A DNA stretch of 64,000 nt from VRUE01 sp963732225 (GTDB lineage: Bacteria; Actinomycetota; Thermoleophilia; Solirubrobacterales; 70-9), in contig CAVSYR010000002.1 in NCBI GenBank assembly GCA_963732225.1, positions 186,001-250,000 of the forward strand, written 5' to 3'. The notes beneath the pieces are model-generated. The model searched no databases. It worked only from the letters and a program-made list of their open reading frames with translations, and was not told the origin of the DNA. A program made the position numbers and the translations under genes. Below are positions 1 to 8,286 of this stretch, piece after piece. Within the stretch, counting starts at the first letter, position 1. Each line of letters begins with the position of its first letter.

Positions 1-1
1 C

Positions 2-625
2 GACGGCGGCGACTTCGTCATCTACGTCGGCACCTTCTCGAAGATCCTCTCTCCCGGCATCCGCCTCGGCTGGGCGGTGACGCCGCCGCCGGTGATGGAG
101 AAGGTGGTGTTGGGCAAGCAGGCCGCTGACCTCTGTACCTCGACCCTGACCCAGTACTTCGTCCGCGAGTACTTCAGCGACGGACGCTGGCGCGAGTACA
201 TCGCCAGCCTGACCGAGCTCTACCGTGAGCGCCGCGACGCGATGATCGAAGCCCTCGGCCGTTACTTCCCACCCCAGGCGAGCTGGACCGAACCCGAGGG
301 CGGCCTCTTCATCTGGGCCACCCTCCCCCCTTACATCGACACCAGCGACCTGCTGGCCAAGGCGCTGCGCGACGACGTTGCCTTCGTGCCCGGGCAGGCC
401 GCCTACGTCGACGGGCGCGGGCGCAACTCGATGCGGCTCAACTTCTCCGGCAGCGGCGCGGACGAACTGCGTGAGGGGATTCGCCGGATCGGGCGCGTGG
501 TCGAGGAGCAGGTCGAGCTGTACTCGGCCCTGACCGGCAAAGAACCGCCGGCCGCAGTCGAGCGCAAGGAGGAGTCGGTCGATCCCGAGAACGTCGTGCC
601 GTTCAGGAAGGCGGAGGGCGCGTGA
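2..625 (+). CDS. PLP-dependent aminotransferase, class I/II (C-terminal part)
   Basis: The reading frame is open from the left edge, so the N-terminus lies outside the window. Reading from base 2 gives a segment containing GTFSKILSPGIRLGW, the PLP-lysine region of fold-type I aminotransferases; the Schiff-base lysine is encoded at 41-43. The GTG at 77 lies downstream of this lysine and cannot be the true start. The C-terminal small domain follows, with GGLFIWATLP and the substrate-carboxylate arginine region (SMRLNFSG). The family (MocR-free, KAT/LysN/2-aminoadipate type) transfers amino groups between amino acids and 2-oxo acids; the substrate cannot be read from the fragment. It overlaps the ddl-like gene by 4 bases (GTGA), so the two are probably cotranscribed and translationally coupled. 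Confidence 0.9.
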   Translation, partial: DGGDFVIYVGTFSKILSPGIRLGWAVTPPPVMEKVVLGKQAADLCTSTLTQYFVREYFSDGRWREYIASLTELYRERRDAMIEALGRYFPPQASWTEPEGGLFIWATLPPYIDTSDLLAKALRDDVAFVPGQAAYVDGRGRNSMRLNFSGSGADELREGIRRIGRVVEEQVELYSALTGKEPPAAVERKEESVDPENVVPFRKAEGA

Positions 626-1605
626 AGGTGGCGGTGCTCAAAGGCGGTCGCTCGCTGGAGCGAGGCGTCTCGCTGCGCTCCGGTGCTCGGGTCGAAGACG
701 CGCTTGAGCGACTCGGGCATGAGGTGCTGCCGCTGGAGGCCAACGGCGAGATGGTCAAGCAGCTGGCCGCCGGACGGCCGGAGATCGCCTTCGTCGCCAT
801 GCACGGCCCCGGTGGCGAGGACGGCACCGCCCAAGAGCTGCTGGAAATCCTCGGCATCCCCTTTACCGGCCCCGGCGTCGCGGCCTGCGCGCGCTGCATC
901 GACAAGGTGCTCGCCAAGCACGAGCTGCGCGCGGCCGGGATTCCGACCCCAGACTGGTTCGCCTTCAACGAGACTGCCTTCCGCGAGCTCGGTGCGGCCG
1001 ACGCGCTTGCCGGCCTCGAGGACCGACTCGGCTTCCCGCTCGTCGTCAAGCCCAGTCGCGGCGGCTCGGCCCTGGGAATCAAATTCGCCGAGAACTGGTT
1101 CGACGTACCCGAGGCACTGGTCTCGGCCTTCAGCTACGACGATCGCGTCCTGCTCGAGCGCTTCGTCGACGGGCGCGAGCTGGCCGTGAGCGTGCTCGGC
1201 GACGAGCCGCTGCCGGTGGTCGAGGTGATTCCGCAGGCCGGCGACAGCTATGACTTCGAGGCCCGCTACGAGATCGGCCGCACCACCTTCGTCTGCCCCG
1301 CCGAGCTCTCGGCGGAGGAGTCCGCGGCGGTCGTCGAGGCCGCGCTCGGCGCCTACCGGGCGCTCGGCTGCTCGGGCTTCTCGCGGGTCGACCTGATCCT
1401 CGCCGCGGACGGCCCGCAGGTGCTCGAGGTCAACGCGATCCCCGGCCTCACCGACACCAGCCTCCTCCCCCAGGCCGCCGAGGCCGCAGGCATGTCATTC
1501 GAGGATCTCGTCGAGAAGATCCTCGAATTGGCTGTAGACGGCGACCAGTCAAGTAGGTCGGGGGATGCAGGGAGGCTGACGAGGGGAGCGCACACCGGTG
1601 CGTGA
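622..1605 (+). CDS. ddl: D-alanine--D-alanine ligase-like ATP-grasp protein (copy 1)
   Basis: 327 residues. The N-terminus reads VAVLKGGRSLERGVSLRSG, the Ddl N-domain phosphate/Ala-binding pattern, followed by AMHGPGGEDGT, a central ATP-grasp lysine region (LVVKPSRGGSALGI) and a metal-binding end (VLEVNAIPGLTDTS). Ddl enzymes ligate two D-alanines for peptidoglycan precursors in the cytoplasm. The gene starts inside the stop of the aminotransferase. About 30 residues after the usual C-terminus are Ser/Gly/Arg-rich and look like read-on extension. A second, more canonical Ddl lies at 26938-27906, so this copy may make another dipeptide or be a redundant paralogue. Pairing with an aminotransferase hints at D-amino-acid or modified dipeptide use, which is inference. 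Confidence 0.85.
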   Translation: MKVAVLKGGRSLERGVSLRSGARVEDALERLGHEVLPLEANGEMVKQLAAGRPEIAFVAMHGPGGEDGTAQELLEILGIPFTGPGVAACARCIDKVLAKHELRAAGIPTPDWFAFNETAFRELGAADALAGLEDRLGFPLVVKPSRGGSALGIKFAENWFDVPEALVSAFSYDDRVLLERFVDGRELAVSVLGDEPLPVVEVIPQAGDSYDFEARYEIGRTTFVCPAELSAEESAAVVEAALGAYRALGCSGFSRVDLILAADGPQVLEVNAIPGLTDTSLLPQAAEAAGMSFEDLVEKILELAVDGDQSSRSGDAGRLTRGAHTGA

Positions 1606-1653
1606 CCCGAGGAAGCCGACCGAAGACCCCGAGATACGCCGACTGGACGTCGT

Positions 1654-2148
1654 TCACGAGTCTTCGCCTTTGGCGAAGTCGTCAGGGGTGACCTCGTCGA
1701 GGAACTCTTTGAATTTGTCGACGACCTCCTCGGTGTCCTCGACGTCGTGCTCGAACTCAATCGCCGACTCCTCGATCACGTCCTCGTCGGCAAAGATCGG
1801 CGCCGAGACGCGCACGGCGAGGGCGAGGGCGTCGGAGGGTCGCGAGTCGATCTCCATCTCGGTGCCGTTTATCGAGACCGTGATCGAGGCGTAGAAGGTG
1901 TTGTCGCGCAGCTCGGTCACCGAGACGCGCTCGCATTTGGCGTCGAGCTGCTCGAGCATGTCGGAGAGCAGATCGTGCGTCATCGGCCGTGGCGTCGAGG
2001 CGCCCTGAAGCTTCATCAAGATCGCCGCCGCCTCCGGATGCCCAATCCAGATCGGCAGGAACTTGTTGCTGTCGACCGTCTTCAACAAGACGATCGGCTG
2101 CTTGCCGACCATGTCAAAGCTGACGCCGTAGATCTGCATCTGTTGCAC
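1654..2148 (-). CDS. Bifunctional nuclease domain protein (BFN/DUF151)
   Basis: 164 residues. The first 120 residues match the BFN/DUF151 family: PIVLLKT..KFLPIWIG, a middle HDLLSDMLEQL helix and SRPSDALALAVR near residue 110. The last 35 residues form an acidic tail common in actinobacterial members. The family is known for weak DNase/RNase activity in a few characterised proteins; its role in bacteria is not settled. Two starts are possible, GTG at 2148 and ATG at 2139; the ATG gives the usual short N-terminus, and neither has a clear Shine-Dalgarno. The GTG lies only three bases after the tRNA 3' end, so tRNA processing may leave this mRNA nearly leaderless. Confidence 0.88.
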   Translation of the reverse strand: MQQMQIYGVSFDMVGKQPIVLLKTVDSNKFLPIWIGHPEAAAILMKLQGASTPRPMTHDLLSDMLEQLDAKCERVSVTELRDNTFYASITVSINGTEMEIDSRPSDALALAVRVSAPIFADEDVIEESAIEFEHDVEDTEEVVDKFKEFLDEVTPDDFAKGEDS

Positions 2149-2151
2149 GAA

Positions 2152-2225
<74 letters not shown>

Positions 2226-2275
2226 GGAGCCAAGCGAAGGATAGCGGGGGAATCGTGACTGCCTGAGCCCGCCGT

Positions 2276-3149
2276 TCAACGCCGGCGGGGCGAGAGGCTG
2301 CGGGCCAGGGCAAGCGCCTGGTCAAGATCTTCGAGGCGGATCTCGAGCGCGATCTCCCCCCCCTTGGGACGCAGCTTGACCTCGTGGCCGAGCGCCGACT
2401 CTAGCTTGTCGGCCGCGTCGCGCAGGGCCGCGGCCTCCTCCGGATCCAGGTTTCCCGGAGAGCCGGTCTTTTTCTTTGGCTGGCCAGCCAGCTTAGCCCT
2501 GTTCTCGGTCTCGCGCACCGACCAGCCCCCACTCACGGCGTCGCGAGCGAGACGACGGCGCACGTCGTTGCCGTCGGCGGCGAGCAGGGCGCGGCCGTGG
2601 CCCTCGCTGAGCTCGCCCGCCTCGAGCAGCTCGAGCGCCTCGTCGGGGAGGTCAAGGAGGCGGATCAGGTTGGAAACCGCCGGGCGGCTGCGGCCGACGC
2701 GGCGGGCCAGATCCTCCTTGGAGAGGCCGAGCTCGTCGACCAGGGCGGCGCACGCCCGCGCCTCGTCGACCGGGTTGAGGTCCTCGCGAACCATGTTCTC
2801 GATCAGCGCCACCTGTAGCCGCTCCGCCAGCTCTTGGTCGCGGACGATCGCCGGCACCTTGGTCAGGCCCGCCGCCTGCGCGGCGCGCCACCTGCGCTCG
2901 CCGGCGATCAGCTCATAGCTGCCATCGGCGAGGGGGCGGACCAACAGGGGCTGCACGACGCCATTGGCCTCGATCGAGGAGACGAGTCCGCTGAGCGACT
3001 CGGGGTCGATCTTGGTCCGCGGCTGGTTGGGGTTCGGCTTGATCACTCCGACCGGCAGCTCGCGCAGCTCGCCGGCGTGCTCGGCGCTCGCTTCGGGCAG
3101 GATCGCCGCCAGGCCGCTGCCGAGGCCCCGCTTGCCGCGCTTTGCCGCG

Positions 3150-3157
<8 letters not shown>
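2276..3157 (-). CDS. parB: Chromosome partitioning protein ParB
   Basis: 293 residues. The N-terminus has the ParA-interacting/arginine-rich start (KRGKRGLGSGLAAILPE), then the ParB CTPase/N-domain with NPNQPRT and GERRWRAA (about residue 85-92), a helix-turn-helix (LSKEDLARRVGRSRPAVSNLIRLL) and a C-terminal dimerisation domain. ParB binds parS sites, spreads as a CTP-dependent clamp and loads SMC for origin segregation. Its start overlaps the end of parA by 8 bases, giving the usual parAB operon. The gene sits within 5 kb of dnaA, as in most bacteria, and a parS-like site is present at 6192-6205. Confidence 0.96.
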
Positions 3158-3908
<751 letters not shown>

Positions 3909-3919
3909 GCGAGCGCAGA

Positions 3920-4609
3920 CTAGTGATCGCCGCGCGGGCGCTTCTTAGCCATTCCCGGACGACGCGGAAGGTCCTCGGGGGTAGGGCCAAGCTTGCGGAT
4001 CAGATGCAGGTGGCGGTGCTCACTGCCGGCGAAGGGCCCGACGTGGCGGATCTCTTCGGGGCGCATCGCCAGCGCCACAGCTGCGGACTCGAGCTGAGCC
4101 TCCTCCCCGGGATCGCGCTTGCCCTTCCAGGCAACGAGGGCACCGCCGTCTTCGAGCAGCGGCGAGGCGAGCTCGGCGAGGGTGGAGAGGCGGCCGACGG
4201 CGCGGGCGGTAACTGCCGCGTAGGCCTCTCGTCCCTCGGCGCCGGCGAGATCCTCGGAGCGGGCGTTGACGACCCGCGCGTTGGCAATGCCAGCGGCGTC
4301 GACGGCGCGCTGAATGAAGGCACACTTACGACCCACCGACTCGATCAGGTCGACCCGGGCGCCGGGCAGGGCGACCGCCAGTGCAAGGCCAGGAAACCCA
4401 GCCCCAGAGCCAATATCAGCGATCCGTTGCGCCGTTGCCAGCTGCTCGAACTCGAGCCCGGTGAGGCTGTCCGCAACGTGGACTCGCCAAGCCCGCTGCG
4501 GATCGGTCACGGAGCTGACCGACGCCCGCTCAGTCTCCAGGAACTCGAGAACGATCTGCAGCGACGCCCGGGCCTCGGGGGCGAGGACGGCCGTGGGGTC
4601 CTCGCTCAC
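3920..4609 (-). CDS. rsmG: 16S rRNA m7G527 methyltransferase RsmG (GidB)
   Basis: 229 residues with a Rossmann SAM-binding fold: IADIGSGAGFPGLALAV near residues 65-81 is the diagnostic GidB motif I, followed by DLIESVGRKCAFI and TARAVGRL. The enzyme methylates N7 of G527 in 16S rRNA, and its loss gives low-level streptomycin resistance in other bacteria. The gene starts with GTG overlapping the jag stop by 4 bases (GTGA) and is followed by parA, the canonical order near oriC. The basic tail (MAKKRPRGDH) is an extra C-terminal feature. Confidence 0.95.
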   Translation of the reverse strand: MSEDPTAVLAPEARASLQIVLEFLETERASVSSVTDPQRAWRVHVADSLTGLEFEQLATAQRIADIGSGAGFPGLALAVALPGARVDLIESVGRKCAFIQRAVDAAGIANARVVNARSEDLAGAEGREAYAAVTARAVGRLSTLAELASPLLEDGGALVAWKGKRDPGEEAQLESAAVALAMRPEEIRHVGPFAGSEHRHLHLIRKLGPTPEDLPRRPGMAKKRPRGDH

Positions 4610-5088
4610 TCGCTGACGAGGGGGGCCACGACCACGCAGCGGCGCGGCTCGTCGCCTTCGCTGTACGTCTCAACGCCCGAGCGCTCCTTGAGGTGCTCGT
4701 GCACGACGCGACGCTCCTGCGCGCTCATCGGATCCATCTCGACCGATTGATTCTCGCCCAGCGCCTGCTCAGCAGCGCGATCGGCGCGGGCGGTCAGGGT
4801 CTCCTTGCGGCGGTCGCGATACCCGGCGGCGTCGACGACGACCCGCTTGCGCTCGCGCATGCCCCGGAACGCGGCCTGGTAGGCGATCAGTTGCAACGCG
4901 TCGATCGTCTGGCCCCGCTTGCCGATCAGCAGCCCGTAGTCCTCGTCGCCCACGACCGAAGCGGTGATCCGATCGTCGCCCTCGACGATCTCCACCTCAC
5001 CCTCCAGGTCAAGCTCGTCGAGCACCTCCTCAACAAGCTCCCGAACCCGCTCAGCGGGCTCTTGCGGCCAGTCGTCAGCTCCGGTCAC
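4606..5088 (-). CDS. jag: KhpB/Jag-type RNA-binding protein (KH + R3H)
   Basis: 160 residues. A type II KH domain occupies about residues 45-100, with the loop LLIGKRGQTIDALQ (usual GKHGQTLDAL), and an R3H domain follows, with ERRVVHEHLKERSGVETYS. KhpB/EloR proteins bind RNA and influence cell elongation in firmicutes; in actinobacteria the role is less clear. The N-terminal Jag domain of firmicute members is missing, as usual for actinobacteria. It lies between yidC and rsmG; 88 bases separate it from yidC, the largest gap in this operon. Confidence 0.92.
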   Translation of the reverse strand: MTGADDWPQEPAERVRELVEEVLDELDLEGEVEIVEGDDRITASVVGDEDYGLLIGKRGQTIDALQLIAYQAAFRGMRERKRVVVDAAGYRDRRKETLTARADRAAEQALGENQSVEMDPMSAQERRVVHEHLKERSGVETYSEGDEPRRCVVVAPLVSE

Positions 5089-5104
5089 GCGGCGCAGTCT
5101 ATGC

Positions 5105-5150
5105 GCGGGAGCCCGCCAGATGAAAGCTTCCGTCTTTTAGACCCCTAAAA
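5105..5150 (-). other. Two small hairpins in the yidC-jag gap
   Basis: The 88-base gap holds two perfect hairpins: GCGGG/CCCGC (5105-5109, 5112-5116) and TTTTAG/CTAAAA (5135-5140, 5145-5150). No T-tract follows on the minus strand, so they look more like mRNA-processing or stabilising structures than terminators. Confidence 0.3.
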
Positions 5151-5176
5151 CCCACCCTCGAAGCCGAGAAAACTCC

Positions 5177-5929
5177 CTATCGCCGCTTCTTCTTCTTTTT
5201 AGGTGGAGGCGGGGGCGGCTTGGCTGCCGCAATCGCCTCGGGCGTAGCAGCGACCGGGGCCGGGATAACCCGCTGGATCACGTACTGCTGGCCGATCGTC
5301 CAGAAGTTGGTCGTGATCCAGTAGAGGACGAGGCCGGCGGGGAAGTTGATCACGAAGGGGACGAAGATGAAGGGCAGCAGCCCCATCATGATCCGCTGGC
5401 TTTTGTCGGCGGTGACCGACATCACCAGACCCGAAACAAGCTGGGTCCCCACGTAGAGGACGAGCAGGACGATCAGTTCGGCTCCGACCGCTTTCGCCGT
5501 CAGGTCGTTGATGAAGAGGAAGGAGGCTTCTGCGCCACAGTGGCCCGCTTGGCAGCCGATGTCGCTCGGCAGCTCGTGGCGGAGGACATAGAAGAGGGTG
5601 ATGAAGACCGGCAGCTGGGCAACTAGGGGAATGCAGGAGGCAAAGGGGTTGACTTTGTTCTCCTGGTAGAAGCGCATCATCTCCTGCTGCATGCGCTGGC
5701 GATCGTTTTTGTATTTCGCCTGGATCTCTTTGATCTGCGGCTGCAGCGCCTGCAGAGCGCGCATCCCCTTGAGCTGGCGGTAAGTGAGCGGGATCAGCAG
5801 CGCCCTGGTGCAGACCGTGAGGGCGATGATCGACATCCCCCAGCTCAGGCCGGCGCTGTCGTGGAAGAACTGAAGAACGCCGTTGGCGATGTTGATCAGC
5901 GGCTGCAGGATGTTTGCTGCGGGGATCAC
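5177..5929 (-). CDS. yidC: Membrane protein insertase YidC (short Gram-positive type)
   Basis: 250 residues, without the large periplasmic domain of proteobacterial YidC. Hydrophobic segments occur near residues 28-50, 100-118, 150-172 and 180-205, with the conserved region LTYRQLKGMRALQALQP after TM1 and FVPFVINFPAGLVLYWITTN near the end. The C-terminal tail is PPPPPPKKKKKRR, a basic ribosome-contacting type of tail. The protein inserts membrane proteins alone or with SecYEG. It overlaps yidD by 4 bases (ATGA) in the order rpmH-rnpA-yidD-yidC. Confidence 0.95.
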   Translation of the reverse strand: MIPAANILQPLINIANGVLQFFHDSAGLSWGMSIIALTVCTRALLIPLTYRQLKGMRALQALQPQIKEIQAKYKNDRQRMQQEMMRFYQENKVNPFASCIPLVAQLPVFITLFYVLRHELPSDIGCQAGHCGAEASFLFINDLTAKAVGAELIVLLVLYVGTQLVSGLVMSVTADKSQRIMMGLLPFIFVPFVINFPAGLVLYWITTNFWTIGQQYVIQRVIPAPVAATPEAIAAAKPPPPPPKKKKKRR

Positions 5930-6198
5930 GGGTGCACCTCGCCGTGATGAACAGCGGGATCAACGGGGCCGACCCTGAGCGTGAAGCGCTCGGGCACCGG
6001 ATCGAAGCCGCCGTGGCTGAAGGGGTTACAGCGCAGCAGGCGCCAGGTGGCGAGCAGAGTTCCGCGGATGACCCCGAACCGATCGATCGACTCGACGGCG
6101 TAGCTCGAGCAACTCGGCTCGTAGCGACAGCGGCGTGGGAAGGCGGGTGAGATTCGGCGCTGATAGGCGCGAATCGTGGCCAGGAGGGCGCGTTTCAC
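5926..6198 (-). CDS. yidD: Membrane protein insertion efficiency factor YidD
   Basis: 90 residues with the family pattern: RAYQRRISPAFPRRCRYEPSCSSYA, then GTLLATWRLLRCNPFSHGG and FDPVP. The three family cysteines are present. The start used here is GTG at 6198, which overlaps the rnpA stop (GTGA) and gives the normal YidD length. Upstream in-frame codons lie inside rnpA and are not credible. YidD assists YidC-dependent insertion at the inner face of the membrane. A parS-like 14-mer covers the start codon. Confidence 0.93.
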   Translation of the reverse strand: MKRALLATIRAYQRRISPAFPRRCRYEPSCSSYAVESIDRFGVIRGTLLATWRLLRCNPFSHGGFDPVPERFTLRVGPVDPAVHHGEVHP

Positions 6199-6205
6199 GT
6201 GGAAC
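6192..6205. promoter_or_regulatory. parS-like ParB-binding site
   Basis: The 14-mer GTTTCACGTGGAAC matches the core of the bacterial parS consensus (TGTTYCACGTGAAACA, read on the opposite strand), with mismatches only in the outermost bases. It lies in the rnpA stop/yidD start overlap, about 2.3-4 kb from parAB and 2 kb from dnaN, where parS sites cluster in other genomes. No other full match was noticed in the window. Confidence 0.8.
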
Positions 6206-6569
6206 GCTTCTTCCCCGCCGAGCCCGCCAGCGCCTCCTCGATGCTGGCACGCACCCCGGAGGACCCTTCCCGCTCGATCAGATCGCCGATCTCCGGGCGG
6301 GCGACCAAGACGAAGTCGTGCTGTGCCGGAAGCCGATCGGAAAGCCCCCAAAAGGTCTCGCGCATTACTCGCTTGACCCGGTTGCGGTCAACCGCGCCGC
6401 CAACCTTGCGGCTGACCGAGACACCCAGCCTCACCTCATCCTCCTCTTCTTCCTCGCCCTTGCGAGGGAAGCTGTAGAGAACGAGGTAGCGAGTCGCATG
6501 TGAGGATCCGTCACGGTAGACGCGGTCAAACTCGCCGCTGCGTGAGAGGCGGCGCCGTTTCCCCGCCAT
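6195..6569 (-). CDS. rnpA: Ribonuclease P protein component
   Basis: 124 residues. The basic N-terminus (KRRRLSRSGEFDRVYRDG) and the signature RNRVKRVMRE near residue 70 identify the RNase P protein, which supports the catalytic RNA in tRNA 5' maturation. An acidic loop (GEEEEEDE) near residue 40 is an insertion relative to common members. It begins directly after the rpmH stop with no gap, the usual rpmH-rnpA coupling. The RNase P RNA gene was not found in this window. Confidence 0.95.
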   Translation of the reverse strand: MAGKRRRLSRSGEFDRVYRDGSSHATRYLVLYSFPRKGEEEEEDEVRLGVSVSRKVGGAVDRNRVKRVMRETFWGLSDRLPAQHDFVLVARPEIGDLIEREGSSGVRASIEEALAGSAGKKRST

Positions 6570-6704
6570 CTAGGGAGTGAGGCGCTTCCGGCCTTTAGCG
6601 CGGCGGCGCTTGAGGATCGCCCGACCCCCGCGCGTGCTCATACGCGCCCGGAAGCCGTGCGTCTTGGCTCGCTTCCGCTTCTTCGGCTGATAAGTCCGCT
6701 TCAT
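6570..6704 (-). CDS. rpmH: 50S ribosomal protein L34
   Basis: 44 residues, very basic, with the invariant start MKRTYQPKKRKRAKTHGFR and the motif RMSTRGGRAILKRRR. ATG at 6704 is the start; a longer upstream reading is not credible. The gene is divergent from dnaA, the most conserved arrangement at bacterial origins. The 120-base gap to dnaA should hold both promoters, but I could not assign boxes with confidence. Confidence 0.97.
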   Translation of the reverse strand: MKRTYQPKKRKRAKTHGFRARMSTRGGRAILKRRRAKGRKRLTP

Positions 6705-6824
6705 CGGGCGTCGCAGTATACGGACGCATCGCCAAGCGAGGGAACTCGTCGCCAAAATGATTTCAGCGGCATTTGCGGAGGGACCGATTTCGGCCCATCG
6801 AGGCGTCGCTATGGTCGGCCGCAG

Positions 6825-8150
6825 GTGCAAGATGACGCGGCGCAACAAGACCTCGACTCCCTCTGGAATGACGTGCAAGCCCGCTTGCGGGCTTCCGTCC
6901 CAGCCTCTACGTTCCAGCTCTGGCTGGAACCGCTGAGGGTCGTCGGCAGCCGCTCCGAGACCCTTCTCCTCTCCGCGCCGGAGGGCATCCGGGCCTGGAC
7001 CGAGCGCCGTTACTCAGGCTTGATTCGCGAGGCACTGAGCGGGGTCGGCTCACAGCTCAGCAACGTCAAGCTAATTGTCGAGGGCGAGACTGACGCAGTA
7101 GCCAAGGCAGCGGCCGGACCGGGTCTAAACGTCAACTACACCTTCGATCGCTTCGTGATCGGAGAAGGTAACCGCGCTGCACATGCGGCGGCGCTTGCCG
7201 TGGCCGAGGCGCCGTCCGAGGCCTACAACCCCCTCTTCCTGCACGGACCGCCGGGGCTCGGCAAGACCCACCTCCTGGTCGCGATCGCGAACTACCTCGG
7301 TGCCTCGGCACCGGCTCTCAACGTCCGCTATACGACCGCCGAGCGCTTCACCAACGAGTTCGTCACGGCGCTGCGCAGCGCCGGCGCCGAGGAGTTCAAG
7401 CGCCGCTACCGCGATCTCGACGTCCTCCTGGTCGACGACGTTCAGTTCCTCGAGGGCAAGCGCCACACCGAGGACGAGTTCTTCCATACCTTCAACGCCC
7501 TCTACGAAGGCGGCAGCCAGCTCGTGCTCTCGGCCGACCGCATTCCCAGCGAGCTCTCGAGCCTCGAGTCGCGCCTGCGCGACCGCTTCGAGTGGGGGCT
7601 GACAGTTGCCGTCGAGTCGCCAAACTTGGCCACCCGGCTCACCGTCCTGCGCCGGCTCGTGCGCGAGGCTGGGGTCGACACCGAGGGAGACGTGCTCACC
7701 GTGCTGGCGCGGCGCATCGATCTCAACGTCCGCCAGCTACACGGCGCCCTGACCCGCCTGATCGCCCACGCCTCGCTGACCGCGCGACCGCTCAGTCCGG
7801 AGCTGGTCGATGCCGTGATTCCCAAAACCTCGCGGAGCTCTGAGCGGGCGCCGGTGGAGGAGATCCAGCAGCGTGTCTCCAAGGCCTTCGGTATCTCGCG
7901 GGCCGAGCTGGTCGGCTCGACCCGCGCGGCCGCTCCGCTCAACGCCCGCCAGGTCGCGATCTACCTGACCCGGGAGCTGACCGACCTCTCGCTGCCTCAA
8001 ATCGGTCGCCTCTATGGCGGCCGCGATCACTCGACAGTGCTCAACTCGATTCGACGGGCCGAAGCTCGCTGCGGCGAGGACCCGGCTTTGGCCGCGCGGG
8101 TCGACGAGTTGCGCACGGCTATCCACAGCAGCTCCACAGGCCGCTCCTGA
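6825..8150 (+). CDS. dnaA: Chromosomal replication initiator DnaA
   Basis: 441 residues from GTG at 6825. An upstream extension would overlap rpmH on the other strand and lacks family similarity, whereas GTG gives the normal domain I start (LDSLWNDVQARLRASV). Domain III carries Walker A GPPGLGKTHL near residue 140 and Walker B LLVDDVQFLEGK near 201; domain IV ends with the DnaA-box reading motif GGRDHSTVLNSIR near 400. Domain II is very short, which makes the protein compact. DnaA opens oriC and regulates its own gene. Box-like sites follow in its 3' end and the dnaN gap. Confidence 0.96.
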   Translation: MQDDAAQQDLDSLWNDVQARLRASVPASTFQLWLEPLRVVGSRSETLLLSAPEGIRAWTERRYSGLIREALSGVGSQLSNVKLIVEGETDAVAKAAAGPGLNVNYTFDRFVIGEGNRAAHAAALAVAEAPSEAYNPLFLHGPPGLGKTHLLVAIANYLGASAPALNVRYTTAERFTNEFVTALRSAGAEEFKRRYRDLDVLLVDDVQFLEGKRHTEDEFFHTFNALYEGGSQLVLSADRIPSELSSLESRLRDRFEWGLTVAVESPNLATRLTVLRRLVREAGVDTEGDVLTVLARRIDLNVRQLHGALTRLIAHASLTARPLSPELVDAVIPKTSRSSERAPVEEIQQRVSKAFGISRAELVGSTRAAAPLNARQVAIYLTRELTDLSLPQIGRLYGGRDHSTVLNSIRRAEARCGEDPALAARVDELRTAIHSSSTGRS

Positions 8151-8253
8151 CGGCCGACGACACTGTAAGAATCAATGCTTCCCCACAGCGCCCTCCACAG
8201 CCAGCAAATCGCTGCTCAATGCGGTGCAGAGGGCCTTTTCCTGCTTTTCCACA
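8119..8253 (+). other. oriC-like cluster of DnaA-box-like sites
   Basis: Five same-strand sites end in CCACA: CTATCCACA (8119-8127), AGCTCCACA (8130-8138), TTCCCCACA (8179-8187), CCCTCCACA (8191-8199) and TTTTCCACA (8245-8253). The first and last differ from TTATCCACA by one base. The cluster spans the dnaA 3' end and the 136-base dnaA-dnaN gap, a typical oriC position. The gap is less GC-rich than its surroundings (TTAAGAAGGCATCAATCA near dnaN), which could serve for unwinding. This is a candidate oriC, not a proven one. Confidence 0.6.
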
Positions 8254-8286
8254 AGCACTAACCCAACTTAAGAAGGCATCAATCAC

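Noticed and set aside
6657..6824. N-terminal extension of DnaA
   Set aside because: It would overlap rpmH on the other strand and is unlike any DnaA N-terminus; GTG 6825 gives a normal start.
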